From Rhizophagus irregularis (lineage: Eukaryota; Glomeromycota; Glomeromycetes; Glomerales; Glomeraceae): 64,000 nt of DNA. Each line of letters opens with the position of its first letter. The first letter of the stretch is position 1. Below the pieces are notes generated by a model. The model was not told the DNA's origin. It saw nothing but the letters and a program-made list of their open reading frames with translations, and made no database searches. The stretch spans positions 3,660,501-3,724,500 of the forward strand of contig NC_089447.1 in assembly GCF_026210795.1 (NCBI RefSeq), given 5' to 3'. Shown in pieces: positions 46,001 to 55,400 of the stretch. A program made the position numbers and the translations under genes.

Positions 46001-49000
46001 CTAATTAATTTCTTTATTTAAAAAATTGTTAAAATAGAGCGTAAGTTATTTATTTAATTCTATTATTACTTATTATATAATATTTGCATATAATTTAAAC
46101 TAACAAATTTCTTCATTTAAAAAATTATTAAATAATATAGGGTGTAAGCTATTTATTTAATCCAATTATTACTTATTTATATAATATTTATATATAAATT
46201 AAACTAACTAATTTCTTTATTTACAAAATTATTTTGTAATTTATTTTAGTTGGTAAGTCATAAGTTATTATTTTAATTCTATTATTATTTATTTTAGATT
46301 ATTTACATATAATTTAAATAACTAATTTCTTTATTAAAAAAATTATTAAATAATATAGGGAGTAAGTTATTTATTTAATTTTATTACTAATTACATACAG
46401 TTCACCCTCGCTATAGTGAAGCTCATGGGCTGAAGGTTAAGATTAACTATAGTAAGGGATTCGCTATAGCGAAGGTGAACTGTATTAAGAATTATTATTT
46501 ATATAGAAAATCCGTACCTGAGCTTTTCTTTACTATAGAAAATTATTCACTATATAAAAATTCACTATAGCGAGGGTGAACTGTATAATTTAAACTAACC
46601 AATTTCTTTATTTAAAAAAATTATTTTGTAATTTATTTTAGTTGGTAAGTCATAGTATGTTATTCATTCAATTCTATTATTATTTATTTATAAAATATTT
46701 ACATATAATTTAAATTTTAAACTAACAAATTTCTTTATTTAAAAAATTATTAAATAATATAGGGAGTAAGTTATTCATTTAATTCTATTATTACTTATTT
46801 ATATAATATTTACATATAATTTAAACTAACTAATTTCTTTATTTAATAGATCGTAAGTTATAAGTTATTTATTTAATTCTATTATCACTTATTTAAATAA
46901 TATTTATATATAATTTAAACTAAATAATTTCTTTATTTATAAAAATTATTAAATAATATAGAGCGTAAGTTATTTATTTAATTCTGTTATTATTTATTTA
47001 TATAATATTTACATATAACTACTAATTCTAATTTCTTTATTTAAAAAATTATTTTGTAATTTATTTTAGTCGGTAAATCATAAGTTATACTTATCTATAT
47101 AATATTTGCATATGATTTATTCTAACTAATTTCTTTATTTAAAAATTATTTTGTAATTTACTTCAGTTGGTGAGTCATAAGTTATTTATTTAATTCTATT
47201 ATTACTTATTTATTTATATAATATTTACATATGATTTATACTAACTAATTTCTTTATTTAAAAAAATTATTAAATAATATAGGGAGTAAGTTATTTATTT
47301 GATCCTTATTTAAATAATACTTATATATAATTTAAACTAACTAATTTCTTTATTTAATAGATCGTAAGTTATATATAATTATTTATTTAATTTATTATAT
47401 AATATTTACATATAATTTAAACTAATTTCTTTAATTTCTTTATTTAATAGATCGTAAGTTATAAGTTATTTATTTAATTCTATTATTACTAATTTATATA
47501 ATATTTACATATAACCTAAACTAACTAAATTCATATTTTAAAAATTATTAAATAATATAGGGTGTAAGTTATTTATTTAATTTTATTATTATTTATCTAT
47601 GTAATATTTACTTATAATTTAAACTAACTAACTTCTTTATTTATTAAATATTATAGGGTGTAAGTTATTTATTATTACTTATTTATATAATATTATATAT
47701 AATTTAAACTAATTTCTTTAAAAAATTATTTATGATATAGCTTGTAAGATATTTATATTTCTATTGTTATATATTTTAAATAATATTTATTTATTAACTG
47801 AATTCTTTCATTAAAAAAATATCTGTTACTTTAGTTGGTAAGTTGTAAATTATAGGTTATTATATATATTTATCAAAAAAAACTAAGACTTATATTACAT
47901 TAAATTCTTATTTAAATTTAGAGTAAGTAATAATTTATTTTAGTGTAATTATAATAATATAAGCTATAATATAATTTAAATTTATAGATTTGGAAAAAGT
48001 GAAAATGCAATTATAGATGATTTTATTCTTAAAAATGGATTAAAATGGATTCCTTATAACACATTTAGAAAAGTTGAATATTTTAATGAAGGAGGATTTG
48101 GTACTATATATAAAGCTACTTGGTTAAAGAATAATAAAGATGAAAAAGTAATTCTTAAATGCCATAAGAATTTAAATGAAAATTTAAATGAATTTTTAAA
48201 AGAAGTATGATAATATAATATATTATTTTCTATTTTTAATTTAAATTAGAATTTATTTATATTAATAAATTATTATTATTATTTTATAGTGGGAATATCA
48301 TACAACTGTTTTAAGTTCAAATGATATTATATATTTTTATGGATTTACAGAAGATCCAAAAACTTCAAAATATATGGTAGTAATGGATTATGCAAATAAA
48401 GGTAATTTAAGAGAAAATTTAACAAGAATAGTTGAAAATAATTGGAATCAAAAATTATATATGTTGTACGAAATTATTTCTGGGCTTAGTAAGATGCACG
48501 AAAAAAGTCTTATTCATTGTGATTTTCATGATGGCAATATTTTAAATCATAATGATAAGAATAAGGACAAATTTTATATTAGTGATTTAGGATTATGTCA
48601 ACCTGTAAAATCGGTTTTGAAAGAGTATGATATTTATGGTGTTATACCATTTATGGCTCCTGAAGTTTTAAGAGGCCAATCTTATACTACAGAGAGTGAT
48701 ATATATAGTTTTTCTATGGTTATGTGGGAATTTACATCTGGAGTACCACCGTTTAATAATAGAGCACATGATTTTCAACTTAGTTTAAGTATCTGTAAAG
48801 GTGAACGTCCAGAAATTATTGAAAATACTCCACAATGTTATGTAGATTTAATGAAAAAATGTTGGAATGAAGATCCATTAAAAAGACCATCTTCTAAAGA
48901 AGTATTAAAAATTATTGAAAATTGGATTTTCCGTTCTTATGGAGTCAGTGAAGAATTAAAAAGCAACATTATAGAATTTATAAATGCACCAATTGGACAT

Positions 49001-49300
49001 AACAACCTTTCTACTAAATCTCATCCTAAAGCATGTTATATAAGTCGATTACTTGATTTTACTGGTAAAAAATTGAATGAAGTTCTTGATAGTGAATATT
49101 CACAAGCATATGATTGTGCAATTAGAGATTCAAGACCATTAGGTATGTACTATAATATATAAAAATTAATCTTGCAAATTATTTATGTGAAATTAATTTA
49201 TTTATTTAATTATTTAGATGAAAATACTAGTAAAAAGATGAATCAAATTCTTGAAAGTGAAGGTTCACAAGCTAGTGTAAAAGCAAATGCTAGTAAGTGA
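43011..49300 (+). CDS. Protein kinase with tandem single-codon micro-exons
   Basis: Exon 1 (43011-43032) MGQRIGKG; exon 2 (43253-43342) has four diverged copies of an (S)xT/IxEFEG repeat. Then follow 41 micro-exons of 3 nt and one of 1 nt (47922), then 47988-48204, 48290-49142 and 49218-49300 (TGA). Kinase motifs: WIPYNTF, EGGFGTIYKATW (glycine loop), VILKCH (Lys), HCDFHDGNIL (HRD with Cys for Arg, catalytic Asp kept), DLGLCQP, MAPEVL and CWNEDPLKRPSS. The C-terminal tail (APIGHNN, KACYISRLL) is that of the fungal family. Exon 2 ends in phase 1. Joining the micro-exons gives 42 codons without a stop (starting A-L-D-D-D-W, ending R-W-S-F-E) and enters FGKSENAIIDDF in the correct frame only if the 1-nt exon is used. 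Direct splicing of exon 2 to 47988 hits a stop within about ten codons. The kinase part is sure; the micro-exon splicing is inference from sequence. Confidence 0.8.
44267..44389. mobile_element. MITE inside a micro-exon intron
   Basis: Inverted ends TGTTGTGCGTCAG and CTGACGCACAACA face each other, with GCGTCAGATGACG also paired. The GC-richer core contains ACATTATCGGCCCAGTATTA. It lies in the intron between micro-exons 8 (44229) and 9 (44442) and leaves both splice sites intact. Confidence 0.75.
46396..46585. mobile_element. Pogo/Tc1-like MITE inside a micro-exon intron
   Basis: Ends CAGTTCACCCTCGCTATAG and their exact reverse complement are bordered by TA on both sides. Terminal CAGT and a TA target fit the pogo/Tc1/mariner superfamily. 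An internal partial inverted copy (GCTATAGCGAAGGTGAACTG) lies at about 46460-46482. It is inserted in the intron between micro-exons 28 (46359) and 29 (46642). Confidence 0.82.
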
Positions 49301-50703
49301 AGATTTGAATAATTATATAATTAAAGATTTTAGTCATTAGGTATGTGTTATAATATATAAAAGAATTAATCTTGCAAATTAATTAACTTTATTTATTTAA
49401 TTATTTATATATTAAAACAGATGAAAATTAACTAATTGTATGTGTATTTTTAAAAAAGATTTATAGTTTTTTAAGTGATATTTGATATCATGCATTCAAC
49501 AGAAATTGTTTTTTATTTTATTCATTTTGGATTTATTTAAACACTAAAGGTTAGAGTACTAGTAAATAATTTACAAGATTCTTTGTTTGTAATTTAAATA
49601 ATTCCTTTTTTATATTTTAAGAATTATTTAAACACTAAAGTTAGAGTAGTAAATATTTTACAAATTTCTTAGTTTGTAATTTAAATAAATCTTTTTTATT
49701 TATAACTTTCAATTATTAAATATAACTTATCAAATTAATAATGAGTATATAAAACCATTTCTCATGTATAAAATTAAAAATAAATAATGTAAAATTTTTT
49801 ATACTCATTTCAAGAGTTGATTTATAATGCTGACTTTTATTTTTAATTCTTATCAATCATTCAACTAAAAAAAAAGACAAACTATACTTGAGTTTTTTTT
49901 TCACTCCTTTTACTGTATTATAGGTTATATATATTTCATTAAAGTTTTATTTTGAAAAAGCAGAGAAATTTCGGCCAAAGACGTTTAAAAAAAAGAGTTA
50001 AATATTTTAAAAATGTTTCACGTTTCTTTTAATACTGCCCAAAAGCATTTCTTCATTATTTACGTTGTGTACAGTCTGACTTAATAAAAAATTAATTACA
50101 GAATGTAGTTCTTTATTTACATTATTTCATATATATAAAGTTTACATGATCTTTTTAATGATATGTAGCATTATACAACTAAGTATTATTATAGGTCCAA
50201 AATTAATACCAATTTCATAATTTGACGCAAAATTGATTATATCCAATTTGTGTCTAGCAACTATTTCGACCATTATCACTTTTTTAAAAAATCATAACTC
50301 TAATTTTTAAGAAATGAAATCGTTATTACAGTATATATTTTAAAAATTAACAAAACTTATATATGTCACACAAACCAAATAACAATCTAAGATTTCTTGC
50401 CGATTCTTAGTAATATTTATTTAGCTGGCCGTTACAGCCACGCTAAGGCAGAATTAAAAGTAAATGATGCATATTGTTTTTAAAATTGCGCTTACTTCAT
50501 TCTATATTCAGTACAGAGATCGTACATCAAATCACATGTAATTACTCACCTGACGCGTTAAACTAATTATCACTATACTGTATATAATCTGTACTGGAAC
50601 TAGTTCACTCTGTGAAATAAAAATAAAAATAATAATAAAAATTTGTTTTAAATTTAAAAACAAAAATTTAAGCGCAATACCTATTTTTATTTTTTTTAAA
50701 AAA
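49301..50703. other. Downstream region of the kinase gene, no gene
   Basis: At 49330-49440 the terminal intron and start of the last exon (TTAGGTATGTGTTATAATAT, ACAGATGAAAATTAA) are repeated, suggesting an alternative or duplicated 3' end. Two diverged copies of TTTAAACACTAAAG-TTAGAGTA occur near 49535 and 49625. The rest is AT-rich without features. Confidence 0.45.
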
Positions 50704-51498
50704 AGGTAAAATTAGTGCTCCGAATGATACGAGTCAACCTGGGTTAATTTGACCTGACTCGACTTTTAAATTGGGTCGGTACTAACGATTTTTAATGACC
50801 CGTGACCCACATGACCCGCATGACCCGACCCGCCGGGTCAGGTTATAAATTTCCTTGACCCGGATTTGACCCGGATCGACCCGGATGTTTTTAATTCTGG
50901 CAAAATTATAATTTTGGCTAAAATTAAGCCAATAATTAGTTTTAACAAATATTAACATAGCTTAATCAGAAAAATAAAAAAAAATTAACATTTGGCTTTT
51001 GAGAATAATATTTTTCTGATAGCTTTAGAATTCCAATTTATCTTTGATTTGAATATCTGCTAATTATTTTGCCTAACTCTTTGACTTTTATTATATTAAA
51101 CCAGGTTCAAAATTCATATTTTTAATTTTATATTAGATAATTTAGTCTAGGAGAAAAATAAGAGCTAGTGTTACATGTTTTGTATAACCATTCATGATAC
51201 AAATTTCAGGTGGCTACTAGTGGTTAATCACTAAGTTGCCTTTTTTTCAAATAAAAGGAAATTAATTTTGTTATTATTAGAAAAAAATCTCACATAATAT
51301 AAGTTAGTACCCATTTTACTTAAATGTTCGGGTCTAACCCGGGTTACACGAGTTAAATTATACTCGGTCGAGTCAAGGGTCGGGTTACAAAAATATGAGA
51401 CCTGAATAAATACGAGTCTTATATTTTTTTATTCAGATCGGGTCGAATATTTCCTCAAAACCCGACCCGACTTGACCCGGTAGGAGCACTAGGTAAAA
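50704..51498. mobile_element. Non-autonomous hAT-type element
   Basis: The element (50712-51490) has AGTGCTCC at the left end and GGAGCACT at the right end, and a perfect 8-bp target duplication AGGTAAAA (50704-50711 and 51491-51498). Both subterminal regions are packed with GACCCG/CGGGTC repeats, common in hAT elements. The AT-rich interior has no transposase frame. Confidence 0.85.
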
Positions 51499-51904
51499 TA
51501 TTAATTTAAATAAATATTATAAGGGTAATAATACATTTCCCTTTAATTGCATTCTGGCTATATTTGCCTGGAATTTATTAATAATTTTAGAAAAGTTACA
51601 GTTAGAGAGATAAGCATCATAATTGCTTTAAGATTCTTCCAAAATATTCTTAATAATGACCATTCTTTCTAATAAACAAATAACTTTTTCCAGGAATAAT
51701 CAAAATCTAATCTTAATTTTAACTTTATGATATACACCAGCCGGAAAAAAGTCAGTAGGTAACCGTAAATTATTACAATAATTGGTTTGAACCTACTCTG
51801 AAAATTACGTGAACTTCTGAAAAAAATTAATTGCAATGTTTATAAGTATTTTAGGCATAATATAACATTAAAAGTTATTGCTTCATTTTTAAATAAAATT
51901 ACGC
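51499..51904. other. AT-rich spacer
   Basis: No gene recognised between the hAT-type element and the nested elements. Confidence 0.4.
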
Positions 51905-52128
51905 GACGCAAAGTTATAAATTCAGTTTTCATATCCCGGCCAAGTTAAAAATAATTTATATTTTATAATATCATGTAATAACCGCACTTATTACAGAAAT
52001 CAATATCATAAATTGAGACAGACATATTGCTTTAAAGAAAATTTTATATTCTGATAAATGGGAAAAAAAAAGATTAGCAATTTTATTACAATTGATTTCC
52101 CACGCCAAAAATTTAATAATTATGATAT

Positions 52129-52763
52129 TGTTAGTATCAGTTCTTTTATCGTTTATTAATATAAACAAAAGATTATTTAGGGTAAGCAGAAGGTATATGT
52201 GTATATGTAATATAACGATAGTTAATGCAGGGTTAATAAATAAAATTAATATCTCTAAATTACAATTGACCAAATTTACTTCAAATCCGATCAGATGTGA
52301 ATAAAGTATTGCACTCCCAATGGCAAATACGATCAGACACAAATAAAGGATTATGACAATAAATGACAATAAAACAATAGGTTAGGTGTATATGACAACA
52401 ATTAACAATGAGATAACCAAAGATATTTATAATAATAAAATATTTTATTTAATATCAATAAATTATCACTTAATATCTTAGTGACTTGGGTACCTATCTT
52501 GAATACATTGAAAAATAACACATCTATTTATATGTAAAAACACTAAGCTAAAAATGTTTAAAATGTTTGATATGTTTAATATGTGCGATATATTTAATAT
52601 GTGCAATATATCTGATATATTTGATATATTTGATATATCAAACATTTTGAACATTGATCCTCCCGTCATATGACGTTGATCATCCAACAGTAATATTAAT
52701 CATCCCGATAAATGATCAATGGTTATATCACGTGATTTCGTCACATCGTTTTTTATCGTAACA
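52129..52763 (-). repeat. 3' LTR of the Ty3-type element
   Basis: 635 bp, the downstream LTR on the minus strand. It keeps CpG at the site near 52288 where the other LTR has TG, and has CA or TG where the other has CG near 52702 and 52720. It would provide the transcript's polyadenylation signal. Confidence 0.93.
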
Positions 52764-52776
52764 TCACCCTCCGCTT
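52764..52776 (-). promoter_or_regulatory. Polypurine tract for plus-strand priming
   Basis: AAGCGGAGGGTGA on the minus strand directly precedes the 3' LTR. All but one base are purines, as expected of the RNase H-resistant primer of LTR elements. It overlaps the last codon and stop of the extra ORF. Confidence 0.75.
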
Positions 52777-53212
52777 AATTTTCAACCCCGTTGAAAATCT
52801 CCAAAGATCTCATGACCAGATCTTGATATTCCTCCTGGCTCAACTTTCTGACCAAAGTTAAGGTAATATTAACGGTCCTCATAATTTGACTTACGCCAAA
52901 GGCTTCAAACAGGTAGTATACTCGTTGGGATGTGATACGATAATGTAGCGTCAGTTGTTGTGTGTAGTGGCTTCGCAAAGCATTGGTTTTTACTTTCTTT
53001 TCCAAAAATTGTCCCAAGAAAAATGCATTTACCAAATGCATTCGTCTGTCACCCATTCTTTTTGAGCGTCTCATAGCCTCCCTTAATGTTTCGAATTTAC
53101 TATCCATACTTGCTTCCTCGTTATATGGAGGCACTAGTGGCGTAACTTCAATTAGGAAAATTTGATAAAGGTCTTCAAGAATCTTTTGGTGTGCATTCAC
53201 TGTATCTGCCAT
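52775..53212 (-). CDS. Extra ORF between integrase and 3' LTR
   Basis: An intact 145-residue frame begins MADTVNAHQKILEDLYQIF. It is rich in predicted helix and basic clusters (REAMRRSKRMGDRRMHLVNA, FLEKKVKTNALRSHY) and has RITSQRVYYLFEAFGVSQIM before its C-terminal part. It has no signal peptide or membrane segment, so it is not an envelope-like protein by sequence. It is the only undamaged frame of this copy and lies on the coding strand of the element, with its end overlapping the polypurine tract. The function is unknown. Confidence 0.7.
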   Translation of the reverse strand: MADTVNAHQKILEDLYQIFLIEVTPLVPPYNEEASMDSKFETLREAMRRSKRMGDRRMHLVNAFFLGQFLEKKVKTNALRSHYTQQLTLHYRITSQRVYYLFEAFGVSQIMRTVNITLTLVRKLSQEEYQDLVMRSLEIFNGVEN

Positions 53213-53416
53213 AGATAAATATCGATAATAAGTTTAAAATAAACAATAAATAATATAACCTAATATAACCTATAATCAAAAAAAAATTCACACATATATA
53301 TATAAAAAAAATATATATATTTTTTTTTTTTTTTTTTCGATAATCCTAATTTATGCATGTACATGCATTTCATCTTATGATTATGTCATTCATGCAACAT
53401 AAACTAATTAAGTCAT
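53213..53416. other. Low-complexity spacer inside the retrotransposon
   Basis: Contains an (AT)n stretch with an A run and a T run of about 20 (53275-53337) between the pol end and the extra ORF. Confidence 0.5.
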
Positions 53417-54698
53417 CACCGTTGGTGATAATATTTCAGCCGATCAGCATTTACTGGGACCTTTAAAATTTTTCCTTCCATAGTCCTAAATTTGTATGCC
53501 CATCCCCTATAATCTCATGGACATAATATGGTCCTTTCCAACGTTCTTGTAACTTCTGTTTTCCTTTAAATTGACTTTGGTATAATAGAACAAGGTCACC
53601 TATCTTGAAGATAATTTCCTTAAGATCAGCATCATGACGTTGTTTCTGCTTTTGCTGCAATTTGTATATCATATCCTGTGTCTCAAGTCTATCACCTACT
53701 ACTTTACCGGTTAATGTATGTATGCGCTTAGTAAGATCATCTTGCCAATTATCTTCAGGATAATTAACTTGAGAAGTTTCTATCGCAAATTCAATTGGCA
53801 ATACTGCATCCCAACCATACATGAGGTAAAAAGGCTCATGGCGTGTAGTATTATGCCGCTTGGTTCTATAGGCAAACAGGACAGATGGTATATATATATC
53901 CCAATTATCCTTGTTTTCATTGGCATATTTAGCCAATGCTTCACATAGCGTTCGGTTAAAACGCTCCACCAATCCATTGGTCTGTGGGTGATATGCCGTT
54001 GATAGTCTATGTTTAGTACCGAGATTATCACATAGAGAATTCAACATTTCGTTTACAAAGTGGCTTCCACGGTCTGTTAATATTTCCTTGGGATAGCCAT
54101 GGTGGCATATAATATCATTATAGAAAAATGTGACTACTGAGGATGCTTTTGCGTCAGGAATGGCTTTCGCTTCAGGCCATTTAGTTAGATATTCAGTGGC
54201 AACCACTATATACTTGTTGCCATTTTTCGTTACAGGAAGCGGTCCAACAATGTCCATACCTATTCTGTCAAAAGGTTGTCTGACCTTAATTGGATGCAGA
54301 GGTTCTACGCGTCGGTTTTTTCCTCTGCGTTGACATTCGTCACATGTTCGTACATATCTACGAACATCCTCAAACATTTGCGGCCAGTAATATCGGATTT
54401 TTACCCTTCGATAGGTTTCGTCAATTGAGAAGTGTCCAGCTAAAGGATCTGAATGTGTATGATATAAAATTTCCTCTATTTCACTTTCTTTAGCTACTCT
54501 AATCGGCCTGTTAGGATTATCTTTATTCTTTTTGTATAACTGGTTATTTAAAATTATAAAATATCAAGACTTTCTTTTTATAGCAGCCTGCTGCTCTTTT
54601 GAGATATCGGTCGGCATTGAGAAATCTGTCAAATATCGGATGAGTGAGTAATACGTTGTTAAATCCATTCCGTTAATCCAAAGATGGGAAATCCGTTA
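53417..54698 (-). pseudogene. pol: pol part 3: integrase
   Basis: Same frame: MDLTTYYSLIRYLTDFSM, then TGA (54566-54564) between KS and YFIILNNQLY. The zinc-binding HHCC region follows (H...H in YHTHSDPLAGHFSIDETYRR, C..C in RTCDECQRRG). The catalytic core has GMDIVGPLP (Asp), LTDRGSHFVNE (Asp) and HPQTNGLVERFNRTL (Glu). The GPF-type C-terminal end (LQERWKGPYYVHEIIGDG) shifts frame in a G run near 53500; the other frame gives KFRTMEGKILKVPVNADRLK and stops at 53417. Confidence 0.9.
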
Positions 54699-54758
54699 AA
54701 GAGGTGTCAAAAATGTAAATCCGGTGTGTGTAAAGATAAATATAATATATCGGTTTTA

Positions 54759-55400
54759 TTAAACTCTTATTCGGCTTAATGTATCGACGTTGGTGTGTAA
54801 TTTTCCTGGGCGATTTATAATTTCCAATTCATATCCGTTTAAAGTCATTATCCATCTGCCAAATTTGCCGACCGGGTTAGTCATATTCATCAAATATCTC
54901 AACGCTGCATGATCAGTTATAACAAGGAATTTTTGACCGTGAAGGTAATGGTGAAAGTGTCTTACTGCCCATATGACGGCAAGACACTCTAATTCAGTAA
55001 CGCCATAATTTCGCTCATGCTTATTGAGAGTCCTGCTCGCATAAGCAATTACTCGTTCCTTCTTTTCTTCATTCTTTTGCGATAGTATAGCTCCAATGGC
55101 GAAAGTGGAGGCGTCCGTATAAAGAATAAAGGGTTTGGTGAAATTAGGGTACGCCAATATTGGTGGTATCATTAAACAACACTTTAACCGTTCAAAAGCG
55201 TCGTGTTGTTCTTTACTCCACACATACGGGACATTTTTCTTTAATAAACGATTTAGCGGTTCAACGATAGATGAAAAATTCTTTACGAATTTTCGGTAAT
55301 AAGATGCTAGGGCGACAAATCCCCTTAGTTGCGTTAAATCCTGTGGTATAGGAAACTCCTTGATAGTTCGCAACTTTTCTGGATCGGTTTGTATGCCATT
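54759..55400 (-). pseudogene. pol: pol part 2: RT connection and RNase H
   Basis: Same frame as part 1: FPIPQDLTQLRGFVALASYY, then RNase H with ILYTDASTFAIGAILSQ (first Asp), ELECLAVIWAVRHF (Glu) and VITDHAALRYL (Asp). It ends TLSRIRV and TAA (54761-54759). Another TAA follows directly, and a further TAA lies at 54698-54696, so the linker to integrase is decayed or differs from the usual form. Confidence 0.88.

Larger units (their letters stand above)
43343..47987 (+). repeat. Tandem array of intron units with 3-nt micro-exons
   Basis: About 43 units of roughly 75-130 bases (longer where MITEs inserted). Each has donor GTAAGT (rarely GTGAGT, GTAAAT, GTAAGC), a branch-point-like CTAACTAAT, a pyrimidine/A-rich stretch and acceptor TAG/CAG. 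Between each acceptor and the next donor lie exactly three bases. Micro-exons start at 43465, 43564, 43681, 43870, 43959, 44042, 44131, 44229, 44442, 44524, 44625, 44727, 44831, 44924, 45025, 45123, 45234, 45344, 45447, 45535, 45629, 45738, 45845, 45940, 46038, 46141, 46250, 46359, 46642, 46763, 46850, 46962, 47070, 47167, 47283, 47361, 47451, 47561, 47657, 47741 and 47835. Triplets: TTG 8, ATC 7, GGA 5, GGT 4, AGA 3, AGC 3, ATG 2, ATT 2 and seven singletons. Confidence 0.9.

Noticed and set aside
43343-47987. The array as a plain satellite within one large intron
   Set aside because: A plain satellite would not keep exactly three bases between AG and GTAAGT in 41 of 41 units while those bases vary, nor fit the frame of both flanking exons. 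It remains the null hypothesis until RNA is seen.
43343-47987. Recursive (ratchet) splice sites
   Set aside because: Recursive sites are AG directly followed by GT. Here three bases always lie between.
52775-53212. Envelope protein
   Set aside because: Position fits, but there is no signal peptide, membrane segment or Cys pattern, so only an unknown ORF is claimed.
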